Below are positions 1-8,071 of a DNA stretch of 19,168 nt, piece after piece. Each line of letters opens with the position of its first letter. Positions within the stretch are counted from its first letter, which is position 1. The notes beneath the pieces were generated by a model that made no database searches, was not told where the DNA came from, and saw only the letters and a list, made by a program, of their open reading frames with translations. Origin of the DNA: Physocladia obscura (lineage: Eukaryota > Chytridiomycota > Chytridiomycetes > Chytridiales > Chytriomycetaceae); contig JADGJH010000410.1 in NCBI GenBank assembly GCA_027596945.1, forward strand, positions 1-19,168, given 5' to 3'. The position numbers and the translations under genes are program-made.

Positions 1-38
1 TAGTTACAAGTCAAAAAAGATATAAAAATGCTGTTGCT

Positions 39-599
39 GTGCAAGGTAATGTATCTGGCTCCTCTGTTAACTCCAGCAATAAATCCCCAGAAAATCCACT
101 ACTATTAGCACAATTTGATAAAAATTTAAAACACCAAAGAAAGCCTTTCCAGCTCAAGTGGCAGCATATAATACCCAGCCCCAAGAGTCCAACAATTCTA
201 ATGGTTCATTCACAGCAGTCAATCCAAGATCCACTGCTGTTATTACCCTACTTTAATTGCAAAAAAATTCAGTTTCATAGTTTCAAAAATTATTGGACAA
301 TCACTGGCATGTTGTCTTTTTCTAAAAATGATACTATAAGTGAAATAATGCAAAAAGCCAATTTACCATCTGTTGGATATAGCCAATACTTGATGGCTTG
401 GGATAAAGAAAACACTAATCATCAATATTTACTTGATGTAGGTCGTTCTGATACATTACATCAAGTTTATACAAACATTGTCATCAAAAGTCACAAAATT
501 TTGGACAATTTGATTATTAGAGTTTCAATATTTAATCTTTTTTTATTCTTTTTGAGCATTTTTATCAATGAAATAAAAATTACACATTTTTATTCTTAA
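39..599 (+). other. Uncharacterised 186-codon open frame, possible transposon remnant
   Basis: An open frame runs to a stop near 599, but no ATG marks a convincing start. The first part is Gln/Asn/Ser/Pro-rich. The middle (roughly codons 85-150) looks more protein-like, with alternating hydrophobic and polar residues, and the last 30 codons become Phe/Leu/Ile-rich as is typical of random AT-rich DNA. I see only one CpG in the frame, unlike the host genes in this window. I recognise no family. It could be a piece of a transposon protein or an exon entering from the left edge; the CpG-poor setting favours the former. Confidence 0.25.
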
Positions 600-1260
600 A
601 ACAAATGCAATAACACAATCAAATGTAATTTGCATGAGAAAACCAAGCTTGAGCAGATTTTTATCAATCAACATGTAAGCTTCATAAATTGCATCTGGCT
701 GATCTTCATGCTGTAAGCACTCTTTATTTCTGTGTAAATAGTTTTTCACATAAAAAAAACTCAATTCAAGCTGTTGTGAAATTTTTTTACAAATTAGGTA
801 GTTATAATTGCCATTGCTTCCATTTGCAATTTACTAGATTAAAATCAGGGGAATAAGGAGAGATACAAACCAAGTGAATTTTAGTTTCATCACACTGCTT
901 GAATTCTTGGGTGTTTGTGAATTTTTGTGTTATAAGCACATTTCATTTGCAGGGAAATTGGTTCATTTGTGGTAACTAGAATAAAAAAACAATCATGCAT
1001 AGAATTGTTCCTGAAGTTTGTTGAGATACTAATCAGTGTGTAAATTGAATAGGGCTTTGATATGCTAAAAGGATCAAAAGATAATTACAGTATGTTTGGA
1101 GATGGTGCAGATTTGTAACTTACATCAGAAACACACACTTCAAAAGTTGACTGTTGAACTAAAGGCCTTGTATATGGATTTCTGGCAGTTCCAAACATAG
1201 AGTGCACAATCTTTTCTGTGCAAACAATTTTTCCATGCAACAAAAAAAAAGTAAAAACAC
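560..1260 (-). pseudogene. Tc1/mariner-type DDE transposase relic
   Basis: Reading the minus strand in patched frames gives a PYSPDFN stretch at about 843-870, the hallmark that follows the second catalytic Asp in Tc1/mariner DDE domains (LPPYSPDLNP in the family). About 15 residues upstream is a segment ending IHKHPRIQ, resembling the family's DNA-x-H block. Downstream lies an open stretch (543-764) with HEDQPDAIYEAY, matching the helical C-terminal part. Stops and frame changes break it in several places, so it is not functional. The N-terminal HTH region was not found with confidence. The body has no CpG that I can see. Homology is inferred from motif order only. Confidence 0.5.
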
Positions 1261-1357
1261 TATTTTTTGATAATTGAAACTCCAGATAAAGCTCTTCTAA
1301 TAAATTATTTCTTTTATAGCAACTATATTTTCATTTGATACTAAAATAAAAAGGATG

Positions 1358-2775
1358 TCATTCTAACCAAATTGTTTTTTTCTTGTTTTTTTTTTTGGGT
1401 TCTGCAATTTTGTTTTGCTTCTTTTCTAATGTCTGTTTATGCTCCTTTTCTCTCTTTCTCCTTGTCCATTTTTTTTTTTGTTGATCTTTAAGGAATTCTT
1501 CACCAGAATAAACTTTTGATTCATCAAACATTTGTTTAGCCTTAATCTTCAATTTTTTTACATTTGAGCCATTATTATTATTCAAAATAAATTTTTTAAT
1601 TGCCTCTACAGATTCATCTGTATTATCTTAAGTTTCAAAATCTTTTGCAACATTGCTACATGTCTGATCCAAAACTTTTTTTGCATCAAAAGGAAAAAAC
1701 CCAATGTTTTGCCATGAAGCAACAATAACAGATTTCAAAATATCTGCATGAATACTAACAGCAATTTTTAATAGCTCTGGACCAATTTTGCCTCTTGGTC
1801 CAGATGAAAATGCAGTTCTTTGATGAAATTTCCTGAAATGTTTTGTTTTTAAAACAGCAAAATGAAGACTGCCCAGTGGCAGTAAAAAATGCAGGACAAT
1901 AAAACAATTTGATTGTTTTTGTGTGACAAAGTTTTAGGGCTTCAAAAGTCTGGTGTGTTCCAAGATTGTCCAGGTGTCAAAACTGGATGAGCTTGAAATC
2001 AAACATCCAAGAACTTTTCAAGTATTGAAATTGATTGCTTTTCAGTAAAATATCCATTTTTACTAAATACAAAGTATACTAGCACATCACAGCAATAAGT
2101 TTTTTTTGCAGGTTCAAAAGCAAATGAAATTTTTTGAAATCAAATGGTATGATTATGAAATCCACAATATGTTCACCTGCAGCAGAAGTAAAAGAAATCA
2201 TGCTTGCATCAGTGGCTGTGCTTACCAACATTAATATTTGGTCTCTCAATAGTATTGGTAATGATGTAAGGTTGCTGTGAATTGTCATTTTTGAGTTTGA
2301 TTTGCATTATTGATGAAATTTGACACTGTTAAGTGCTCTGCTGTAATCCAATTTTTGAAATGCTGAATCCATAGCTCACACCCTGAAAGAGTAAGTGGAC
2401 CAATTTGTGCAGCACTCAAATACTTGGCGGCTTGCTGTGAAATTTGATTTTTGTGCAAATTCATGAATCCTGCAAACTAACTATCAGGATTCCATTCAAC
2501 AGCCCCATACTGTTTGGCATGATATTGATAAATAAATCTAAGAAATCTGCATCACACAGATTATGGTGGTAAATTGCTTGCATATTCAATAAAGTTATGA
2601 AAAAAATCTCTTCATGATTGGTGAATGTTTGTTGACCATCTGGCTGGTCTTTGTGTTCCAAACTATGCTTATATAATTCTTTGGTCTGTTTAAAGGATAG
2701 ATGATGTGTTTTGGCAACTTCACAAATAGCCTCAGAACAAGATGCTGTTGTTGGTAACAGGTTAGTAATTGAGCT
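1358..2775 (-). pseudogene. Decayed pogo/Tigger-like (DDE_1) transposase
   Basis: A near full-length DDE_1 transposase can be read on the minus strand if several frameshifts and stops are bridged. In order it shows a Lys-rich N-terminal part (about 2650-2775), a CENP-B-like HTH region with QTFTNHEEIFF (about 2590-2650), an ATDASMISFTSAAGEHI block (2165-2220), GYFTEKQ (near 2050), LDNLGTHQTFEALKL (about 1940-1965), a LLPLG block (about 1870-1885) where the third catalytic Asp has become Gly, FFPFDA (about 1682-1700), then a Lys-rich tail ending at 1358. The same blocks in the same order occur in the better preserved transposase at 8072-9256. It carries almost no CpG. It is clearly inactive. 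Confidence 0.7.
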
Positions 2776-2789
2776 GTATAATCAAGGCC

Positions 2790-3040
2790 AGATTTCAGAT
2801 CTGGCTGTATTTTATTGTTTGTTTTATGTTTAGTTTCAATGTCAATGTCAATGGTTCAAAATGTGTTTTTTTTTGTTGCACAGAAAAAATTGTGCACTCA
2901 TGTGGAACTATCCATGTATGTGAAACAAAATTTCATGACAAACAGCCACTTTACAATGGACCTAGTGTTTTGTCCCTCCATACACACCCAAATTATCCAC
3001 CAGAGCAAGGAATCAGGATGCTGATTAATTTCCGTTGATT
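2790..3040 (+). pseudogene. Probable FLYWCH-type zinc-finger relic of a transposon
   Basis: The plus-strand frame ending at 3038 reads CVFFCCTEKIVHSCGTIHV, then after about 18 residues LHTHPNYPPEQ. A Cys pair, a spacer and a terminal H-x-H followed by prolines fits the FLYWCH zinc fingers found near the N-termini of Mutator-like transposases, which often continue with HNHPP. No transposase core follows, and the downstream sequence is full of stops. A short block here (about 2865-2910) resembles the opposite strand near 1195-1245. The family call rests on the spacing of Cys/His only. Confidence 0.3.
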
Positions 3041-3255
3041 TGATTGAGAAAATAGTGCTGACAGTAATTCAGTATTTTCAGTATTTCAAGATTTATTATT
3101 TTTTGAAAAAATTCAATTTTTTTGTCTGTCTCATCCACATTGAAAACAGCTTGAGAGAGTTCTGTGTAGGGAGAAAAATGGCAACATTTATTTTAATGAC
3201 TGCTTTCAATTTCTGCAATGGAGGATTTTGAGAAATGTATATCAATAATTGTTAT

Positions 3256-3278
3256 AAATTAGATTGCTAATCTAATTT
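3256..3278. repeat. Perfect 10-bp inverted repeat with 3-nt loop
   Basis: The sequence AAATTAGATT is followed by GCT and then its exact reverse complement. It could form a small hairpin or cruciform. It lies in transposon-like DNA with no gene nearby, so no role is assigned. Confidence 0.6.
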
Positions 3279-3558
3279 TTCTTGAAGAATTTTCTAGAAA
3301 TTTCTCAAGCCTTCTATTAACTTCAAGAACTCAAAGATAGTTCAAGCAATTTCCAACTGCTTTCCAACCATTTTTCTTTCTAAGCATCTTTTATTCTTTT
3401 TCTTTCTTTCATTTCTTTCCACTTCAAAAAAAAAAAAAAACTACTTAAACCCAACCCTTCTCTTTTCTTTATTGGTATTATCAAATAAAACAAACTGTTC
3501 ATTAAGTATTAAAATTCTAGTCCAACCAAATCCCATACACCTACTTTGAACTCATCAT

Positions 3559-3695
3559 TTAGTTCTGAGATACCTAGTATTGAATTAGTTGACTCAAGCC
3601 ACTACAACTAACTGCAAAATCTCCTACTATTTTCTACAACTTACTGGAACCTTACACTTGTTCTCCAGCTAGACACAGCAATTTTACTTCAATAA
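3559..3695 (+). repeat. Left arm of a ~130-bp inverted repeat
   Basis: This arm pairs with the reverse complement of 4005-4140. Matching landmarks in the same order are the AGTTCTRAGATA block, GTATTGAATTAGT, ACTCAAGCC, CTACTATT, ACTTAC, CCTTACAC and TTTACTTCAA, with substitutions and small indels between them. About 300 bp lie between the arms and include a copy of another repeat (3765-3950). This is the shape of a foldback element or a non-autonomous DNA transposon with long terminal inverted repeats. Confidence 0.65.
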
Positions 3696-3764
3696 TAAAG
3701 TAAAGAGAATTCTGCTAAAAATCCTTACCACATACAAACATAAACAGAGATTGCAACAATTGTT

Positions 3765-3950
3765 GGGTTCCTTCTGTCTGTCTTCTCTTTGCAGCTGCAA
3801 GATCTTCAAACAAAGCTTGGTTATTGGCCCAAAGCCAGTCCATCAACTCAAAGCTGGTCCATTAGCCAAAGCTGGCATCCGCCAAATTTTGTAAGTAGTG
3901 GAGGAAAATCTGAATCAAATAATTGAGACCCTTTACAGTAAATCAATGAA
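3765..3950 (-). repeat. Copy 1 of a dispersed repeat with a coding remnant
   Basis: This segment matches 16655-16850 in the same orientation, with scattered differences: GCAAGATC-TCAA-CAAAG-TTGGT, then GGCCCAAAG/GGCCAAAG, two or three GGTCCAT units, GCCAAAGCTGG and AAATAATTGA. On the minus strand both copies encode a similar peptide. Here it reads LWANNQALFEDLAAA; in the other copy it reads LWPDYQTLLDDLAAA. Conserved protein sense in two diverged copies suggests the N-terminal part of a transposon protein. It sits inside the inverted repeat 3559-4140. Confidence 0.6.
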
Positions 3951-4004
3951 AAACAATAAAACAAAGTATTTATTATGTATTACAATTTATACTTCAACTT
4001 CTAT

Positions 4005-4140
4005 TCATACTTGAAGTAAATTGGGAAATAGAACAGGAACAGGTGTAAGGCTCTGGTAAGTAGGAGAATAGTAGAAGGTTGCTGGTTGCTGAATTGGCTT
4101 GAGTTGACTAATTCAATACCTTATATCTTAGAACTCTTGC
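4005..4140 (-). repeat. Right arm of the ~130-bp inverted repeat
   Basis: This is the inverted partner of 3559-3695. It runs from TTGAAGTAAA (near 4011) to TATCTTAGAACT (near 4124) and matches the left arm in reverse complement. The divergence between arms, visible at roughly a quarter of positions, suggests the element has been still for a long time. Confidence 0.65.
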
Positions 4141-4890
4141 CATTTTTTGTAATGTGCCATCAATTTGTTCAGTTATTGAGAAATTTTTTTAAATATTTAT
4201 GAGTTAGTCTATTTCTTTAGTTAATTTGGTTTTTGCTCTATTTCAAATATTTTTTCTTAGTAATTACTTGAGTAATAAGATTGGAGCCTTAAAAATATGT
4301 TGAAATCTGCAGCTAGGTTTTTTAATAGGAAAAATAGCAATTTATGCAAGATAATGGTTCTGCCGCTCAAACTTGAACAGAAGAATCTGAAAATTTCTAT
4401 AACGTGGTTACCTTAACATGGCTAGGTTAGTCAAAGTCATGAATTTAGCTGCTCTGAAAATGTTTACATGAAACCTGTAAGGTTTTGATTATTAAAAAAA
4501 AGTTCAACAAGACAAGGAGACTTGTCAAGAGAATATTTTATTTTATTTTTTCTCTTTTAACAACCCACACCTATTGCTTTTGTCCCCCCTACCTTCCAGC
4601 CACTAAGCAAGCTCTGTGCCTGTTTGCTTTCTGATTTTATCTTTGTGTTTTCTCAATAAAATCAGCATTCAGGGTGTCTTTGCAAGATCTGTTTGTCTGC
4701 ATTTTGCCCAAACCTACTTCTTAAACAATTTGACCCAGCCTGTTGAATGTAGTTTGACTTTTAATATGTCAGCTATAGTAAAGTAAGTAATACATAGCCA
4801 GGTTGCCAGTTGAGACACAAAGTTCATCAATCCTGCAAAGATTCAAAAGCAGTCAAATAATAGAAATTTTAATATTTGTTTTCAAAAGAA
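4141..4890. other. AT-rich intergenic stretch, no gene seen
   Basis: About 750 bp without a credible reading frame. CpG is nearly absent (I see two, near 4363 and 4401). It holds pyrimidine-rich runs around 4540-4600. CpG-rich DNA begins abruptly near 4900, just before gene A. Confidence 0.5.
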
Positions 4891-4894
4891 TTCT

Positions 4895-5023
4895 GTATAT
4901 CGCCGCAGCAAATTGCCAAGCGCCGTGCGTGGCCCGGCCCAAAAATTTCAACCCAAAAAAAAAAAAAAAAACGAAAAAAATACACGGAAAAAAGCAATTA
5001 ATTTTGGGAAATCATATAGAAAA
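4895..5023 (+). promoter_or_regulatory. CpG-rich leader of gene A with an A17 tract
   Basis: About 40 bp of GC-rich DNA (4898-4940, six CpG) is followed by a run of 17 A (4955-4971) and more A-rich sequence, then the ATG at 5024. An A-rich tract just upstream of the start is common in fungal promoters and leaders. The reading frame stays open upstream of the ATG to about 4913, but that part is mostly Lys from the poly-A run, so I treat it as leader rather than protein. No defined element such as TATA is recognised. Confidence 0.4.
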
Positions 5024-5584
5024 ATGGTGGACGCCGCCTCAAGAATAATAATAATTGCCGTTTTCGCAGTAATCCTTGTCCTTACAATTGGAGTTGGAAT
5101 AACACTTGCGATCTGGCGGAAGAATTCACGAAAACAGATGTGCGACATTGCAAGCCACAACGAATCGCGGATAGCAGCAATGGAACGAACAGGGGTGCAC
5201 TCTAAATTAACAATCACTGGTGCGCGAAGTGGGAGTAATGCCGTTCGAACGTGGCGTCACGTGCAGTCTGACGAAACAATCAGCGCAAATTCAAACGCGA
5301 CCTTCAGAAACAATAATACACCAAATACTGCAATTGTAGTTGATAAGCCTACCGCTGCTGCCATGCTCGGATCAGCATATTCTGGCGGTAGTAATGCACA
5401 TGATTTTGTGTGGCCGTTTTTGCAGCACAGTCTCGCCGATTCTGGCATATCTGACTATTCTGAGAGTGGGAGAAGCACAGCAACCAGCGTGTTTGTTGAG
5501 CCATTTGAATTTGTCACTGAACAGCGCGAGTCAAGTACACGAGGCATTGCAGCATTTATTCCACGAAAAGCTGTAATTCATTGA
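5024..5584 (+). CDS. Gene A: small single-pass membrane protein with WPF motif
   Basis: An intronless frame of 186 aa. The ATG at 5024 is chosen because a clean membrane segment follows directly: residues 8-30 are almost all Ile/Val/Ala/Leu/Phe/Gly. The helix ends in AIWRKNSRKQ, a basic stop-transfer stretch, so the tail is probably cytosolic. The rest is polar and probably disordered (Ser/Asn/Thr-rich), with an isolated hydrophobic motif FVWPF at 128-132 followed by a Ser/Asp-rich stretch and VEPFEFVTEQ near 158-167. No known domain is recognised. The frame is rich in CpG, unlike the surrounding DNA, which supports a real host gene. It resembles gene B (9522-10154, minus) in helix, IWR end, WPF spacing and tail, so I infer paralogues arranged tail to tail. 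Function is unknown; an adaptor or membrane-anchored signalling tail is possible. Confidence 0.7.
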   Translation: MVDAASRIIIIAVFAVILVLTIGVGITLAIWRKNSRKQMCDIASHNESRIAAMERTGVHSKLTITGARSGSNAVRTWRHVQSDETISANSNATFRNNNTPNTAIVVDKPTAAAMLGSAYSGGSNAHDFVWPFLQHSLADSGISDYSESGRSTATSVFVEPFEFVTEQRESSTRGIAAFIPRKAVIH

Positions 5585-5669
5585 TCCTTGATTTTGTTTT
5601 GCATAGCCTCCTCTTATCTCCGTTATATTCATGGATGATTGAAGAAAAAGAAAAAAAATTGTGTTCAAA

Positions 5670-5675
5670 AATAAA
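5670..5675 (+). terminator. Poly(A) signal AATAAA of gene A
   Basis: A canonical AATAAA lies 86 bp after the gene A stop codon, in an AT-rich context. It is the first perfect match downstream of the gene on this strand. Confidence 0.5.
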
Positions 5676-5744
5676 TTATATGAATACATTTCTCAAACTT
5701 TACAACTTTATTTTTCATAATATTGGTGTGTGTCGCGTTTCTAA

Positions 5745-7260
5745 AAAATTCTCTGAAAATCAACAGCATAGATTCTCCTGAAGTCCAAATAATTTCTGCT
5801 TCTATTTTTTCTGGTTGCTTTTTTGTGGTATTCTGCCTCACTCTACAAATATCTTCAATTTATTAATTCAACCCAAAAGCTGAACAAGAAACAAAGCAAA
5901 TTAATAAAAACCAAAACATGAATAATCAAAAGAACACAACGGACAGACAAACAATAAATAAATAAAAATATCCACAAAATATAAATAAACAGATGATTAT
6001 TAAATAAAGTCAATGTATTTTGAACAAACTCAGCCATCATGTGAGAATCTCACAGATTTTTGAGACTCTTTGTGCTGTTGCAGCTTGATAGTGCATCCTG
6101 AATGATGGAACTTGTAACTGAACTCTCCAGTGTTTACCAGACAAGACCATTGACTTAAGTAATCAATTCTGTTGAAAACTGCTAACTTGTGGCTAAGTCA
6201 ATACATAAGAATTTCCAACTTGAATTCACCCTCATACCAGCTATTATTTGTCCATAAGTTCACTGTTCTTAGACTTTCTTTTCTCCATGATAGCTCTAAG
6301 AGTGGCCATCTTATGCCTGGAAGGCACATAAAGGCATTTAAGTACACAGGATACACCAAGTGCTGCATTTTTTGAATGAGCCCTACTTCAAATAAGCCTA
6401 ATCTGTTAACCATGCATAAGAGCACAGCTTGTGTAGTTGACAGATATAACATCTTTATGAATCTAATGCTTTTAAACCTTACTTTGAAGTGAGTTGAAAT
6501 TGTAGGACACTACAGTGTTTCTCAAGCTCTTATAAACAATCTGAACATTCTTCATTAACTCACATAGCCAACAACTGAATATGGCTATTAAAAAGTGGTG
6601 CTGAAGGATGTTTTTTAAACCAACATATCTGTGGGTTGTTGTTTTTCAGAAGTTGGGTTTCAAGGCAATTTTTTCTTGAATGAAAATTTTCTTATTTGGA
6701 AAATGATGGAAAGAAAACTGCCATATTGGAATTTCAAACACAAAAACTGTGCAGGAAACATTTAAATAGTCTTAATTTCATTTTGTTTGAGAAGGAGCTT
6801 TGAAAGAATAAATTTGGAAGTATTAAACTAAACCCTCTGAGAACAAAACAATAACATTGGTTTATCAATGTCAAATAACTGTTTCTAATGTTTTGTTATA
6901 AAAAATTTAATTTAATTCCCAACACAACTGAAAGAGTCAACACCAGGCTGCAGTAGTTCTGAATGTTCAGGAAGATGGAGTTAAAAACTATGCAAAAAAT
7001 CAGAAGAGAACTGTTCATTAAAGTAAAAGAGGTGTATATGAAAGATACATTACATTTGTTGCTGCCACAGGCAATTTTCCAATTTCTCTCCTAACTTTGG
7101 AAACCTTGAGTTATAGAGTGACTCACAGAAGTTTGATCAGAACAGCCATATTCTAATGTATTTCTTGTTCAATTAAACTCATTGCTAAAGTTCAAATCAT
7201 CTTTTGCTTTGTTCAATAATAATAGAGAGATTTTGGAAACAAGAAAAAAAAAATGTCTTT
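5745..7260. other. CpG-free stretch between paralogues A and B, likely old transposon DNA
   Basis: About 1.5 kb with essentially no CpG beyond 5945. Open frames are short and interrupted. The longest on the minus strand (6198-6452, 84 codons) has a plausible amino-acid mix but no motif I recognise. AT-rich runs around 5860-6000 give spurious hydrophobic frames. I see no gene that I can support. Confidence 0.4.
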
Positions 7261-7264
7261 GTAA

Positions 7265-7456
7265 AATTTTCTTGTCTGTTGTCCACAAGGAAATTTGACA
7301 AATAATACCAATGACAAACCTGATGACCAAGGCTCATTCAGGCACAAATTAGCATTTTGCTTTTGTGCTGCACACAATATTGACCTTCTCAAGGAAATCA
7401 TCAACATCAAACCCTTTGATGCTGCATACAGACATATGTTGGTTTTTGAGTTGTAA
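7265..7456 (+). pseudogene. Short transposon-like coding remnant ending VFEL-stop
   Basis: A 63-codon open stretch contains NIDLLKEIINIKPFDAAY and ends MLVFEL followed by TAA. A run of hydrophobic residues with LLKEV and NPFDA is a pattern I associate with the N-terminal, Myb-like part of fungal and oomycete transposon proteins, but I cannot name the family. The last 20 nt (7437-7456) recur exactly at 18185-18204. There is no CpG and no ATG-initiated frame, so it is treated as a relic. Confidence 0.3.
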
Positions 7457-7552
7457 TCTTGGTGTTGTTGTAAAAAAAATGACTTAAAAATTAAAATAAA
7501 ATCAACGACAAATGATAATTAAACAGAAATTATAGAAAATGATGTTTATTAC

Positions 7553-8071
7553 TCAAGCTTCCTTAAAATAAATTGGCAATCCGGAAAGTTGAGCTTTGAC
7601 CTTGGAAACCCTCATAAAGCTTCCCATCTCTCCACATGTCTCCACATGCAACAATTCAACATTTCCATCCCTTTTACAGCATTCAGGACAAACTTTGAAT
7701 AAATTATAAATGTTGCAAATGAACCAAGCGGTGCTCTTTCTCCAACTGGCAGTGCAGGGTGTTGTGTTTTGAATTCCATTACACTGTTTTTGATCTTTCT
7801 CTGCCAATTTTGCTCTCTCATTCATCTCCTTAGTATTTTTTCGAACTGATTTTTTCTCTTCTAATACTCTCTTTGCTTCAGTTTTCTTTTGAGAAGCTGC
7901 TTGTTGTGCTTGATGAAGTGATTGAAAATCATAGACAACATTGGTTCTGACAAGTGACTCAGGCTTTCCAGGTGCTTTTGATGGACTTTCTACCACTTCT
8001 ATATGTCCAAATACTTTAATGATTGAAGCTATAGCTGGTGAGATATTTTCTGGTTGCGAAATATTGCAAGA
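7553..8071 (-). pseudogene. C-terminal Cys/His-rich tail of the DDE_1 transposase, cut off by TGA
   Basis: This open stretch of 172 codons is in the same frame as the transposase at 8072-9256 and is separated from it by one TGA only (8072-8074). It begins with a Pro/Ser-rich linker, then has a Lys/Glu/Ala-rich probable coiled coil (roughly codons 60-95). Near the end is a cysteine cluster: WFICNIYNLFKVCPECCKRD, continuing to HVETC. CPEC-x10-H-x3-C could bind zinc, and the earlier ICNIYN may be a degraded CxxC. Some pogo-like transposases end in such a finger. Without readthrough it would not be made. Confidence 0.55.

Noticed and set aside
4803..5048. Plus-strand frame upstream of gene A running into a Lys-rich end
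   Set aside because: Its coding sense comes mostly from the A17 tract, its first part lies in CpG-poor DNA, and it overlaps gene A in another frame.
5855..6040. Minus-strand frame with repeated Phe/Leu/Ile/Tyr resembling membrane helices
   Set aside because: Composition follows from A-rich and T-rich tracts, there are no loops with charged residues, and CpG is almost absent.
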